64,000 nt of DNA from Caballeronia grimmiae (lineage in GTDB: Bacteria > Pseudomonadota > Gammaproteobacteria > Burkholderiales > Burkholderiaceae): contig NZ_JFHE01000009.1 of assembly GCF_000698555.1 (NCBI RefSeq), positions 1 through 64,000 of the forward strand. The letters run 5' to 3'. Positions 35,432 to 45,011 of the stretch are shown piece by piece. The position numbers were made by a program, and so were the translations under genes. Within the stretch, counting starts at the first letter, position 1; the number at the start of each line of letters is the position of its first letter. A model generated the notes under the pieces. That model ran no database searches and was not told the DNA's origin. It saw nothing but the letters and a program-made list of their open reading frames with translations.

Positions 35432-36372
35432 GTCAGTGGATATCTCCCACGTTCGTTTCTGCCTTCCGCCTCTGGCGTCGGGCCCGGATATGAACGTTGC
35501 AAATGGCGGACGAAATTTTGCGCCGAGCGCGGCAACGCGTCGAAGTCGCGATAGCCGATCAGACTTTCCAGCTTCGTCCATTCATCGGTGAAAGGGACGA
35601 CCTTGTAGCCGAAGCTCTCATCTGGCGTGCCCACGGTCACGTCCGACATGACGGCAATGCCGATCCCCGAACGCACCATGGTGCGCATCGCATCGAAGCT
35701 CGTGACCTGCAGACGGATGCGCAACTTGCGCTGAAGGTCTGCCGCGTACGACTGCATCATCCGGAAGATCAAGCTGCCCTCGTGGAAAGCGATCAGATCG
35801 TAGTCGAGCGTCTCGGCAAACGAGACCTCACTGCGCTCCGCCAGCGGGTGCTGCAAGGGCACCACGGCGACAAGGTTCGAGCGTCTGAACGGTTGCACGA
35901 CGAGCCCGGCTGTCGAAACGCCCGACCAGAAGGTACCCAGATCCGCGATGCCGTCGCGTAACGCGCGAACGATGAACGGGGTGCTCCACTCTTCCAGATG
36001 AACGTCGATCTGCGGATAGGCTTCCAGAAACGTGCGAATGACCGGACCGAGGAAACCGACGATCGCAGTGCTATTGGCGAACACGCGAACTTCGCCCTTC
36101 GAGCCGTCACCGTATTCGCTCATCTGCGCGCGCATGCGGGCCATCACCAGCATCATGTCCTTCGCGTGCGTAACGAGCTCCAGTCCAGCGGGCGTCGGCC
36201 GCACGCCCATGTTGCGGCGTTCGAGCAATTGCACGCCGAGCACGTCCTCGAGATCGCTGATCCGCTTACTGACCGCGGACGTTGCAATAAAGTGACGTTC
36301 GGCCGCTCGCGCGAGATTTCGCTCCTCGATCACCGTCAGAAATATTTTTAGCGTAACGAGGTCGATCCGCAT
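35428..36372 (-). CDS. LysR-type transcriptional regulator
   Basis: A 314-residue regulator with an N-terminal winged helix-turn-helix (LVTLKIFLTVIEERNLARAA, then ATSAVSKRISDLEDVLG) and a periplasmic-binding-like effector domain (GEVRVFANSTAIVGFLGPVI onwards). Its stop overlaps the dehydrogenase start by four bases, so it is the first gene of the run regulator, dehydrogenase, CoA-transferase, lyase. This is unlike the usual divergent LysR layout. It may control its own operon. Confidence 0.95.
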   Translation of the reverse strand: MRIDLVTLKIFLTVIEERNLARAAERHFIATSAVSKRISDLEDVLGVQLLERRNMGVRPTPAGLELVTHAKDMMLVMARMRAQMSEYGDGSKGEVRVFANSTAIVGFLGPVIRTFLEAYPQIDVHLEEWSTPFIVRALRDGIADLGTFWSGVSTAGLVVQPFRRSNLVAVVPLQHPLAERSEVSFAETLDYDLIAFHEGSLIFRMMQSYAADLQRKLRIRLQVTSFDAMRTMVRSGIGIAVMSDVTVGTPDESFGYKVVPFTDEWTKLESLIGYRDFDALPRSAQNFVRHLQRSYPGPTPEAEGRNERGRYPLT

Positions 36373-36459
36373 GCAGGGTCCTCAATGCGTCGGCGATGCG
36401 ACAATCGCGCGCGCAGCCTTGGCTTCGATGATCAAGCGCCGCGCACGCAACTGGACGCT

Positions 36460-37896
36460 CTAGCCGTGGTTAAGAGTAATTGTCTTCAGGGTGGTGAAGC
36501 TCAATAGACCCTCCATCCCCTTCTCGCGGCCATAGCCGCTTTGCTTGACGCCGCCGAATGGCAACTCGATGCCCCCGCCCGCGCCATAGCAGTTGACGAA
36601 AACCTGGCCTCCATGAAATGCGTGAGCCAGTCTCATTTGACGGCCGCCGTCACGCGTCCAGATTCCTGCGACAAGCCCGAAGGCGGTGTCGTTGGCGAGA
36701 TGAACCGCTTCGGCTTCGTCTGCAAACGGCATCGCAACCAGTACGGGCCCGAACACTTCGTCCTGGGCCAACGTATGCGTGTGCGGTACGTCGCGCAGGA
36801 GGACAGGCGGCTGAAAGTAGCCGCCTCGTGCGGCATCCGGCGCAAGTTTTCCGGTCGCGGCGAAGCGGATGTCGTCGGCCTCTGCCCTCGCAAGAAAGGT
36901 CTTTACCCGATCCAGCTGGGCCGCGTTTATCAGAGGTCCGCAGTCGTAATCCCCCTCTGCGGGGCCCGCTGTCACAGCCTCGAAGCTCTGCGCGAGTCGT
37001 TGCACAAGCTCCTCATAAAGCGACGCCTGCACCAGCAATCGGCTGCCGGCGGAACAGGTCTGGCCGCTGTTTTGCACGATCGCGTTTCGAATGACCGGCA
37101 ATGCGGCTTCGAGATCGACGTCGTCGAAGACGATCTGCGGGGATTTGCCGCCAAGTTCGAGGGTCACCGGGCAGTGATGTCGAGCCGCAGCCTGCGCGAC
37201 GGCTGTACCGGTGGCCGGCGAGCCCGTGAAGGAAATATGCGCAATGCCCGGATGTTCAGCGAGCGCGGCGCCGGCCTCCCGGCCATAACCTGTCACGATG
37301 TTCAGCACGCCCGCGGGCAAACCCGCTTCGGCTGCCAGCTCGGCCAGCTTGAGATACGAAAGGCACGCATCTTCGGCTGGCTTCACCACACATGCGTTGC
37401 CCGCCGCGAGCGAAGCGGCGACACTGCGGCCGAACATTGCCGCTGGATAGTTCCAGGGAATGATATGCCCGGTAACACCATGCGGTTCGCGGACGGCTAG
37501 CACGGTATGCCCGTGCAGGAAAGGAATGGTCTCCCCGTGCAGCTTGTCGCAGGCGCCAGCATAAAATTCCAGGTAGCGAGCGCATACGGTGATGTCAGCC
37601 GCAGCTTGCTTGAGTGGCTTGCCCGTGTCCTCCGATTCAATTCGCGTGAGCGACTCGTGATTGTCGAGGATGAGTCGACCGAGTCGCGCGAGAATGCGGC
37701 CGCGCTCGACCGGACCGGTACGCCGCCAGGTCGTATCGAACGCTTTGCGCGCTGCGCGGACTGCAGCATCGATGTCAGCCGCATTGCCCCGCGCGGTGCG
37801 AGTGAATTCAAGACCGGTGGACGGGTTGACCACCGCTATCGTCTCGCCATTCGAAGGAGCTGACCACTGATTGGCGATGAAGTGTTGGGCTGTCAC
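36460..37896 (-). CDS. NAD(P)-dependent aldehyde dehydrogenase
   Basis: A 478-residue aldehyde dehydrogenase. Key residues are the catalytic Cys281 (NSGQTCSAGSRLLV) and general base E247 (VTLELGGKSP), with the PWNYP cofactor motif near 147-151 and FTGS at 223-226. The GTG start at 37896 is two bases after the stop of the PhyH-type gene, with GGGGATC in that gene's end acting as ribosome binding site. It probably oxidises an aldehyde made by the dioxygenase or released in the same pathway. The substrate is unknown. Confidence 0.93.
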   Translation of the reverse strand: MTAQHFIANQWSAPSNGETIAVVNPSTGLEFTRTARGNAADIDAAVRAARKAFDTTWRRTGPVERGRILARLGRLILDNHESLTRIESEDTGKPLKQAAADITVCARYLEFYAGACDKLHGETIPFLHGHTVLAVREPHGVTGHIIPWNYPAAMFGRSVAASLAAGNACVVKPAEDACLSYLKLAELAAEAGLPAGVLNIVTGYGREAGAALAEHPGIAHISFTGSPATGTAVAQAAARHHCPVTLELGGKSPQIVFDDVDLEAALPVIRNAIVQNSGQTCSAGSRLLVQASLYEELVQRLAQSFEAVTAGPAEGDYDCGPLINAAQLDRVKTFLARAEADDIRFAATGKLAPDAARGGYFQPPVLLRDVPHTHTLAQDEVFGPVLVAMPFADEAEAVHLANDTAFGLVAGIWTRDGGRQMRLAHAFHGGQVFVNCYGAGGGIELPFGGVKQSGYGREKGMEGLLSFTTLKTITLNHG

Positions 37897-37898
37897 GG

Positions 37899-38744
37899 TT
37901 AGATCCCCTGTACCGATGTTTCGCGTTCTTCACGGCGTTGGCCGGCGCACAGGATGCCATCATCGCTTTCGATGGGAAGAGGTGCCCAGTTGGTAGAACG
38001 CACGAAATCGCCGCGAGGTTTCTCGACGTCATGTGGACGGTTGGCAACCCGGTTGTAAGTGATGTACGCCTGCCAACGGTTTTCCGCCGACATGTTCACG
38101 CCAGAGCCGTGAATAGTGAGGCAATGAAACAGCACCAGTGTGCCCGCTCTGCCGACGATCGGCACGGGCGCATCGGAGGTCTCCAGAATCTCCTTGATGC
38201 GTTCGCGCTGCACCGCACGTTGAGGCAGCTGGTATGCGGCCTGGCTATCGTCATAGTAGTGCTCCACGAGACCCAGTTTATGGCTGCCCGGGATCATGTA
38301 CAGCGAGCCGTGAATTTCCTGCGTGTCGCTGAGCATCACCATGGCTGTCAGCATGTCGTTCTCAGGGTAACCATCGTGTACCCAGTAGCCGAAGTCCTGA
38401 TGCCAGAGCCAGCCCGTCCCCTCGAGCGCCGACTTGGTGTTCACCTTCGTGTGAGCGATATACACCTCCTCGCTGTCGAGCGCCTGCATCACGGGGCGCA
38501 GCAAACGTGGCGTCCGCGTCAATGCCCGATACTGCGGCGAGGCCACGGGACCGTCTTCTTCGTGTACCCGAAAGATGGAGCGAATCGCGCCCGTGCGTTC
38601 GCGAAAGATCGAGTCCGCCTCAACGGTGCTCAGGCGTTCGGTGTCCCGCCTCAGCGCTTGCACTTCTTCCCTGCTGTAGCAATCAGGAATTACGATAAAT
38701 CCGTCACGGTGGTAATCCGCAATCTGTCCTTTTGTCAGTTCCAT
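37899..38744 (-). CDS. Phytanoyl-CoA dioxygenase (PhyH) family protein
   Basis: A 281-residue Fe(II)/2-oxoglutarate-dependent oxygenase. The iron ligands are H115 and D117 (WHQDFGYW) and the distal His in IHGSGVN (H212). R223 can bind 2-oxoglutarate. The HQDFGYWVHDGYPEND block recalls ectoine hydroxylase and other PhyH enzymes on small polar substrates more than true phytanoyl-CoA enzymes. AAGGAGACGAA before the ATG is a strong ribosome binding site. It is followed at once by the aldehyde dehydrogenase gene and is divergent from the MFS carrier, which probably imports its substrate. Confidence 0.92.
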   Translation of the reverse strand: MELTKGQIADYHRDGFIVIPDCYSREEVQALRRDTERLSTVEADSIFRERTGAIRSIFRVHEEDGPVASPQYRALTRTPRLLRPVMQALDSEEVYIAHTKVNTKSALEGTGWLWHQDFGYWVHDGYPENDMLTAMVMLSDTQEIHGSLYMIPGSHKLGLVEHYYDDSQAAYQLPQRAVQRERIKEILETSDAPVPIVGRAGTLVLFHCLTIHGSGVNMSAENRWQAYITYNRVANRPHDVEKPRGDFVRSTNWAPLPIESDDGILCAGQRREERETSVQGI

Positions 38745-38966
38745 TTCGTCTCCTTGTTTAACTGGACCAGCCTACGAAGCCAGTCTAAAACAGCGAACGC
38801 TCTCTCTGATTGTCCAATCGCGATGACGGCGTTGCCGAGTTGAGAATGGCCCGGTCATCTCCTGCTCTTGCATACTTGCCGTGCGCACTGGATCGGAGTT
38901 GCTTATGGCAAGTGGCGCGAACAGAAGCGTAGTGAGAGAGCCGCCAAACTTATTATGGAGCGAGAC

Positions 38967-40277
38967 ATGTCAATCAACCCTACGGCCGCCATGCCTTACG
39001 CGGAAGCACCGCTAGACGAGCGCCGCGTCTATTCAAAGGTGTCGTGGCGACTCATCCCCTTTCTGCTCATGTGCTATACGGCCGGATACCTCGATCGGGT
39101 GAACGTCGGTTTCGCAAAATTGCAAATGCTCGATCAGCTGAAGTTCAGCGAGACGGTCTACGGGCTTGGGGCGGGCATCTTCTTTATCGGCTACGTCATC
39201 TTTGAAGTCCCAAGCAACATCGCGATGCACAAGGTGGGCGCCAGGCTCTGGATTGCGCGGATCATGATCACGTGGGGGCTTATTTCGGCGGCGATGGTAT
39301 TCGTCAAAACGCCGACCGCGTTTTACGTGATGCGGTTCCTTCTAGGGGTCGCGGAAGCCGGGTTTCTGCCTGGCATCCTGCTGTATCTGACGTACTGGTA
39401 TCCGCCGTCGCGGCGTGGAAGCATCATCGCACTCTTCCTCGGAGGAATCCCGCTTGCCGGTATGCTCGGCGGTCCCCTGTCTGGCTGGATCATGCAAGCG
39501 TTTTCCAGTATGGATGGATGGTCCGGATGGCAAATGATGTTTCTGCTCGAAGCGCTTCCGTCAGTGCTGCTCGGCATCGCAGTATTTTTTATATTGGGCA
39601 ACGATGTCCGCTCCGCTAAATGGCTGACTGAATCCGAGAAGGATTTGCTCGAGGCGAATCTCCAGCTTGAAACTCCGGACGCTCAGGTACATTCGCTGCG
39701 CGGCGCTTTCACCGAACTGCGCACCTGGATCTTGTGCGTGATGTATGCCTTTATCCTGATGGGTGAGTATGGCGTTCTTTTCTGGATGCCAACCATCATC
39801 AAGGATACCGGCGTTTCCGATCCACTTCAGGTCGGCTTGCTTACGGCCATTCCCTATACCGCGACCGTCATTGCAATGTTCCTCGTCGGGCGGCACTCGG
39901 ACCGGACGCGAGAGCGCCGGTGGCATCTCGCCTTGCCCGGAGTTGTTGCCGCAGTGGGCCTTGGGCTCGCCGCGATGTACCCGCACAGCACCGTTATGGC
40001 CGTAGTCGGCTTGACGATCGGCACAATGGGCGTCCTCGCTGTCGTATCGCAGTTCTGGACCCTGCCTCCGGCTCTGCTGGGTGGCATCGCGGCCGCTGCG
40101 GGCATCGCGCTCGTCAACTCGGTCGGAAACCTTGCCGGCTTCGTCAGCCCCTACATGCTTGGGTGGATCAAGCAAAGCACCGGCACGACGAGCATCGGAC
40201 TTTACATACTCGCCGCAAGCATGCTCGTCGGAAGCCTGATGGTTTTCTGGTTTCCCTCGCGCCTGGTTAATCGTTAG
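38967..40277 (+). CDS. MFS transporter, anion:cation symporter (ACS) type
   Basis: A 436-residue carrier with 12 predicted membrane segments. The start region VYSKVSWRLIPFLLMCYTAG and YLDRVNVGFAKLQM is the ACS-family signature (phthalate, tartrate, glucarate and related organic acid carriers). The loop motif GRHSDRTRERRWH between helices 8 and 9 is also typical. GGAG at good spacing selects the ATG at 38967 over the one at 38955. It is divergent from the PhyH/aldehyde dehydrogenase pair, so co-regulation from the 220-base gap is likely. Confidence 0.94.
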   Translation: MSINPTAAMPYAEAPLDERRVYSKVSWRLIPFLLMCYTAGYLDRVNVGFAKLQMLDQLKFSETVYGLGAGIFFIGYVIFEVPSNIAMHKVGARLWIARIMITWGLISAAMVFVKTPTAFYVMRFLLGVAEAGFLPGILLYLTYWYPPSRRGSIIALFLGGIPLAGMLGGPLSGWIMQAFSSMDGWSGWQMMFLLEALPSVLLGIAVFFILGNDVRSAKWLTESEKDLLEANLQLETPDAQVHSLRGAFTELRTWILCVMYAFILMGEYGVLFWMPTIIKDTGVSDPLQVGLLTAIPYTATVIAMFLVGRHSDRTRERRWHLALPGVVAAVGLGLAAMYPHSTVMAVVGLTIGTMGVLAVVSQFWTLPPALLGGIAAAAGIALVNSVGNLAGFVSPYMLGWIKQSTGTTSIGLYILAASMLVGSLMVFWFPSRLVNR

Positions 40278-40329
40278 CACTGTCTGTTGTTGGGGCGCGT
40301 GCTCGACGGTGATGAGCCAACGGTCTTCC

Positions 40330-40359
40330 GCTCGGCACTGGAGAATTTCAGTGCCGAGC
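40330..40359. terminator. Strong hairpin between the MFS gene and etfA
   Basis: Eleven-base perfect arms GCTCGGCACTG (40330-40340) and CAGTGCCGAGC (40349-40359) with loop GAGAATTT lie between two converging genes. No T-run is present, but position and stem strength fit a bidirectional stop. Confidence 0.6.
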
Positions 40360-40435
40360 ATGAAGATAACAAACCAGCGCCAAAGCGTGGCGTCGTCGAG
40401 CAAGCTCGATCGGAGGCGATCTATCGCGACGATAC

Positions 40436-41382
40436 CTAGGCGTCGATTGCTCTGGTCAGTTCTGGCGCGACCGTAAAAAGATCACCGACGAGACCGTAGT
40501 CGGCGACACTAAAATGGGCGCTTCGGGGTCCTTGTTGATCGCGACGATCACTTTCGAGTCCTTCATGCCGGCGAGGTGCTGGATCGCACCCGAGATACCG
40601 ACGGCCACGTACAGTTGCGGCGCGACGATCTTGCCGGTTTGACCGACCTGATAGTCGTTGGGCACGAAGCCCGCGTCGACTGCGGCACGCGAGGCGCCCA
40701 TCGCGGCGTTCAGCTTGTCGGCCAACGGCTCCAGCACCTTCATATAATTCTCGCTGTTGCCCAGACCACGGCCGCCCGAGACGATGATCTTTGCCGACGT
40801 CAGTTCCGGACGGTCCAGCTTCGTCACTTCACGGCTCACGAACCGTGACGTGCCCGCATCGGGCGCTGCTTCGAGCTTCTCAACGGCTGCACTGCCGCCT
40901 TCGGCCACGACTGCATCGAAGCCGGTCGTGCGTACCGTAATGACCTTGATCGGGTCTTGAGATTGCACCGTTGCAATTGCGTTGCCCGCGTAGATCGGAC
41001 GCTCGAACGTATCGGGTGAATCGACTGCGGTGATGTCGCTGATCTGAGCGACGTCCAGCTTCGCTGCAATACGCGGCATGATGTTCTTGCCGTAGGCGGT
41101 AGCCGGAGCCAGAACGTGCGAATAGTCCTTCGCAATATTCAGCACCGTCGCTTCGATGTTTTCCGCGAGGCCCGCTTCGAGGTGCGCCGCATCGGCCAGA
41201 AATACTTTGCTGACGCCCGCGATGTTCGCTGCCGCGTCGGCTGCGGCTTGCGCGTTGTGACCCGCGACAAGCACGTGAATGTCACCGCCGACCTTCTTCG
41301 CGGCGGCAATGGTAGTCAGCGTCGCTGCCTTGATCGACGCGTTATCGTGTTCTGCTATTACCAGGCTAAGCAGATTCATCAT
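40436..41382 (-). CDS. etfA: Electron transfer flavoprotein alpha subunit, frameshifted near its 3' end
   Basis: EtfA carries FAD and passes electrons from acyl-CoA dehydrogenases to the quinone pool with EtfB. The frame reads normally to NKDPEAPI, including the FAD motif SGGRGLGN and [18 protein letters not shown]. It then continues with an aberrant tail and stops at 40456. Adding one A to the AAAA run at 40511-40514 restores the conserved end [19 protein letters not shown] and a stop at 40436-40438, giving the usual length. The change removes the last conserved strand and helix of the FAD domain. It is either a sequencing error in a homopolymer or a real recent mutation. Confidence 0.93.
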
Positions 41383-41404
41383 TTGCCCTGTCTCCGCGTT
41401 CTAC

Positions 41405-42154
41405 TTAGATTACCTTCGCTTCGGTCTTCAGCTTCTCGACCAGCGTCTTTACGTCCGGCACGGTCACGCCGGCGGAGCGCTTGGGCGGCTCGGCGACTTT
41501 CAGCGTCTTCAGACGCGGCGTGACATCGACTCCAAGGTCTTCGGGCCTGATCGTTTCCAGCGGCTTTTTCTTGGCCTTCATGATGTTCGGCAACGTCACG
41601 TAGCGCGGCTCGTTCAGGCGCAGATCCGTTGTGACCACGGCGGGAAGCGTCAGCGACAGCGTCTCGGCTCCGCCGTCCACTTCGCGCGACACGGTCGCCT
41701 TCCCGTCAGCCACCACCACCTTCGAAGCGAACGTCGCTTGCGGAAGACTAGCCAAAGCGGCGAGCATCTGCCCGGTCTGGTTCGAGTCGTCGTCGATGGC
41801 CTGCTTGCCCAGCAATATCAATGAAGGCTGTTCCTTTTCGACCAGCGCCTTGAGCAGTTTGGCAACCGCCAGAGGCTGCAGGTCTTCGGATGACTCGATC
41901 AACACCGCACGATCGGCGCCGATCGCCAACGCGGTGCGCAGCGTTTCCTGCGACTGAGTGACACCGCAAGAAACCGCCACCACCTCGCTGACCACGCCGG
42001 CTTCCTTCAGCCGCACCGCTTCCTCAACCGCGATTTCATCGAACGGATTCATCGACATCTTCACGTTCGAGATGTCGACACCCGTGCCGTCCGACTTGAC
42101 CCGGACCTTCACGTTGTAGTCGACCACTCGCTTGACCCCCACCAGCACTTTCAT
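41405..42154 (-). CDS. etfB: Electron transfer flavoprotein beta subunit
   Basis: A 249-residue EtfB with the standard start [20 protein letters not shown] and the AMP-binding region [18 protein letters not shown]-like segment ([20 protein letters not shown]). It ends with the recognition-loop region that contacts dehydrogenases ([14 protein letters not shown]). It overlaps the GMC gene as ATGA, with AAGGAGACGGT upstream. It pairs with etfA 22 bases downstream and would accept electrons from the acyl-CoA dehydrogenase of the same operon. Confidence 0.96.
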   Translation of the reverse strand: MKVLVGVKRVVDYNVKVRVKSDGTGVDISNVKMSMNPFDEIAVEEAVRLKEAGVVSEVVAVSCGVTQSQETLRTALAIGADRAVLIESSEDLQPLAVAKLLKALVEKEQPSLILLGKQAIDDDSNQTGQMLAALASLPQATFASKVVVADGKATVSREVDGGAETLSLTLPAVVTTDLRLNEPRYVTLPNIMKAKKKPLETIRPEDLGVDVTPRLKTLKVAEPPKRSAGVTVPDVKTLVEKLKTEAKVI

Positions 42155-43791
42155 ACCGTCTCCTTGTCATGTGTCGAAGCTGCGCGCGCCGTGATGGGCG
42201 AACGGATCATGTCGGCTGCGCGCTCAGCCAGCATCAGCACCGTCGCATTGGTGTTGGTCGAGGTTATCGACGGCATCACCGAGCCGTCGACGATGCGCAG
42301 GCCGGTCGTTCCGCGCACCCGCAATTCAGAATCGACGACGCTCGTTTCGTCGTCTCCCATTCGGCACGTGCCAACCGCGTGATACACGGTCGAGCCATTG
42401 TCACGCACGTATTGCAATAACGCCTCGTCGGTGTCCGCGTGGCGGCCCGGTACGGTTTCGTCGACGATATAGCGCGCAATCTCGGGCTGCGCGAAGATGC
42501 GGCGGCCGATCTTGAGTCCTTCCACCATCGTCTTGCGGTCCACTTCGCTGCTGAGATATGACGGTGCGATCGTCGGCGCTGCCGTGATCTCGCTGCTGGT
42601 GATGTGCACGTGCCCACGGCTTTCGGGGCGCATCTGCCAGACGCCGCACGAGACGCCGGGCTCGGACTCCAGCACGCCGATCCGTCCCTCTACGAAGCTG
42701 CCTGGCGCGATGACGAACTGCACGTCGGGCCGGGTTGCGAGCAGTGTCTGTGCAAAGCCGCCGACGATCGCCGCGCTATAGGTGAGTACGCCGGTCCCTG
42801 ACACGACGTAGCGCATCATCTCGCGCGCGAGCGCGAGTCCGTGCGAGCGCTCGTTCGCGGTACCCGCACCCCGTACCCGATAGCCGAGCCGGGCGACATA
42901 GTGATCCTGCAAATTGTTGCCGACGCCCGGCAACGCGATGCGTGTTCGAATGCCCGCATTGTCGAGCACGTCCTTATCGCCGATGCCACTCATTTCGAGC
43001 AGCCTGGGCGTGCCGATCACGCCGGCGCTCAAAATGACTTCGCGCTTCGCACGAAACTGCATGGCAACGCCTGCGGTCGTCGTCGCATTGATGCCGCTCA
43101 CGTGCGTGCCGTTCATTTCGAGCCCGGACACCTGGACGCCGGTCACCACCGTGAGATTGAGCCGCGCCATTGCGGGCCGCAGATAACCGCGCGCTGCGCT
43201 GGAGCGGCGACGTCCGTCGCGCGTTTGCTGGTAGAACCAGATCGACGGACCGCGCGTGTCGCTGTTTGGATCATCCACGAACTCGAGACCGGCCTTTTGG
43301 GCGGCTTGCACGACCGCACCGCAAATCTCCGGCGGATTCTTCACCCGGCTGACCTGGATCGGACCATGCGTGCCGCGTTGCGGACTGTTGCCCTCGGTCC
43401 AGGTTTCGGAGCGGCGGTAGAACGGCAGACAGTTGCCGAAGTTCCAGCCCTTGGCGCCCGACTGCTCCCAGCTATCGATATCCTCCGCAAACGGGCGGAC
43501 ATAAAGCAGGCCGTTGATCGCGCTGGACCCGCCGAGTCCGCGTCCGCGCGGAAACAGGATTCCACGCCCGCTGGTCTCGGCGTCGGCCCGTGTGCGATAG
43601 CGCCATGTCACGGTTGGATGATCGAGCAATCGTACGAAGCCGGCCGGTACATGAATGAACGGGTGACGATCGCGCTCGCCGGCTTCGACAAGAATCACTT
43701 TGACGTTCGGATCTTCGCTCAGGCGGTTTGCGAGCACGCAACCCGCGGTCCCCGCGCCGACGATCACATAATCCGCTGTGTACGATTTCAT
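42151..43791 (-). CDS. GMC family FAD-dependent oxidoreductase
   Basis: A 546-residue alcohol or choline-dehydrogenase-like flavoenzyme. It has the FAD dinucleotide motif [20 protein letters not shown], the GMC signature 1 region [20 protein letters not shown], signature 2 near [16 protein letters not shown], and the C-terminal active-site region [13 protein letters not shown] with its catalytic His. It overlaps the CoA-transferase gene by four bases. In this operon it would oxidise a primary alcohol intermediate to an aldehyde. The substrate is not evident. Confidence 0.94.
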   Translation of the reverse strand: MKSYTADYVIVGAGTAGCVLANRLSEDPNVKVILVEAGERDRHPFIHVPAGFVRLLDHPTVTWRYRTRADAETSGRGILFPRGRGLGGSSAINGLLYVRPFAEDIDSWEQSGAKGWNFGNCLPFYRRSETWTEGNSPQRGTHGPIQVSRVKNPPEICGAVVQAAQKAGLEFVDDPNSDTRGPSIWFYQQTRDGRRRSSAARGYLRPAMARLNLTVVTGVQVSGLEMNGTHVSGINATTTAGVAMQFRAKREVILSAGVIGTPRLLEMSGIGDKDVLDNAGIRTRIALPGVGNNLQDHYVARLGYRVRGAGTANERSHGLALAREMMRYVVSGTGVLTYSAAIVGGFAQTLLATRPDVQFVIAPGSFVEGRIGVLESEPGVSCGVWQMRPESRGHVHITSSEITAAPTIAPSYLSSEVDRKTMVEGLKIGRRIFAQPEIARYIVDETVPGRHADTDEALLQYVRDNGSTVYHAVGTCRMGDDETSVVDSELRVRGTTGLRIVDGSVMPSITSTNTNATVLMLAERAADMIRSPITARAASTHDKETV

Positions 43792-45011
43792 GACTTCGCT
43801 CCGGCAACGGCCGGTTCCCGACCTTCGAGTGTTGCGATCTCCTCGTCCGCGAAACCGAACTCGGCAAGTACTTCAGCCGTGTGTTGTCCGAGCGTAGGCG
43901 GCGCACGGCGGTAAGCTACCGGGCTGCCGTGAAAATTCACCGGACTCGCGATGTTCGTTACCCTGCCCGCAAGCGGATGTTCGATCTCGACAACCGCGTG
44001 GTTATGCGCGATTTGCGGGTCCGCCGTCAACGCGGTGTGATAGTCCTGCACGATCGCGCATGGCACGTCCGCGGCACTCAGATGCGCCACCCAGTATTCG
44101 GCGGTATGCAGCAGAAACTCGTGTTCGAGGATCGCGTCGAGCGCATGCCGGTTCGCAGTCCGCGCGGTGTTGCCGACAAAGCGTTTATCACTCAGCAAGT
44201 CTTCGCGGTCCAACGCCCGGCAAAGGTTCTGCCAGAATTTTTCGGTGAAGCAGGCCGCGAAGAAATAGCGGCCGTCGGAGCCCTGATAGTTGCGATACGG
44301 CACCATCGTTGGATGGCCGCTGCCGAGGCGCTCCGGCGCTTTGCCGCTTCTTAGCGTCTCGCCGTCGCGCGGGATGGTGCTGAAAAGCGCAGCCGACAGC
44401 AACGACGTATCGATGCGCTGACCTTCGCCGTGCCGTTCGCGATGCAACAACGCCGCCGAAATCCCGAACGCGAGCAGCGCAGCCGCGCCGAAGTCCGGCA
44501 ACGGCGCGCCGAGCCGAACCGGATTGCCGCCGGCTTCGCCCGTCATGTCCATGAGACCCGCCACGGCCTGCACGATCGGATCGTTCGCGGGCCATGCGGC
44601 GTAAGGACCGCTTTGTCCGAATGCCGACACGCTTGCATAGACGATCATCGGATTGCGCGCTTTCACGTCCTCGTAGCCGATGCCGAGCCGATCCACCGTG
44701 CCCGGCCGGAAGTTTTCGACGACGACATCCGCCTGCTCCGCCATGCGCAGGAATGCATCGCGTCCTTTCGGCGACTTCAGGTCGAGGCGAATGCTGCGCT
44801 TGTTACGGTTCTGCGACAGGAACTGGACGCTCTCCCCTTCGACGAATTGGTTGCCGAGATTGCGCGAGAGGTCACCGGCCTTCGGCTCCTCGACCTTGAT
44901 CACGTCCGCGCCGAGGTCGGCAAGCAGCACCGTACCAACCGGACCCGCGGTCATGACGGTCAGATCCAGAATGCGATAGCCCGACAACGGGCCGACTGGC
45001 TTCTTATCCAT
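43788..45011 (-). CDS. Class III CoA-transferase (second copy)
   Basis: A 407-residue CaiB/BaiF protein. The CoA-binding N-terminus reads YRILDLTVMTAGPVGTVLLA and ADVIKVEEPKAGDLSR. The catalytic Asp is probably D173 (GAPLPDFGAAALLAFG). The frame opens 30 codons earlier, but the ATG at 45011 matches the family start and overlaps the flavoprotein gene by only eight bases. It should load CoA onto the pathway acid before the acyl-CoA dehydrogenase acts. Confidence 0.93.
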   Translation of the reverse strand: MDKKPVGPLSGYRILDLTVMTAGPVGTVLLADLGADVIKVEEPKAGDLSRNLGNQFVEGESVQFLSQNRNKRSIRLDLKSPKGRDAFLRMAEQADVVVENFRPGTVDRLGIGYEDVKARNPMIVYASVSAFGQSGPYAAWPANDPIVQAVAGLMDMTGEAGGNPVRLGAPLPDFGAAALLAFGISAALLHRERHGEGQRIDTSLLSAALFSTIPRDGETLRSGKAPERLGSGHPTMVPYRNYQGSDGRYFFAACFTEKFWQNLCRALDREDLLSDKRFVGNTARTANRHALDAILEHEFLLHTAEYWVAHLSAADVPCAIVQDYHTALTADPQIAHNHAVVEIEHPLAGRVTNIASPVNFHGSPVAYRRAPPTLGQHTAEVLAEFGFADEEIATLEGREPAVAGAKS

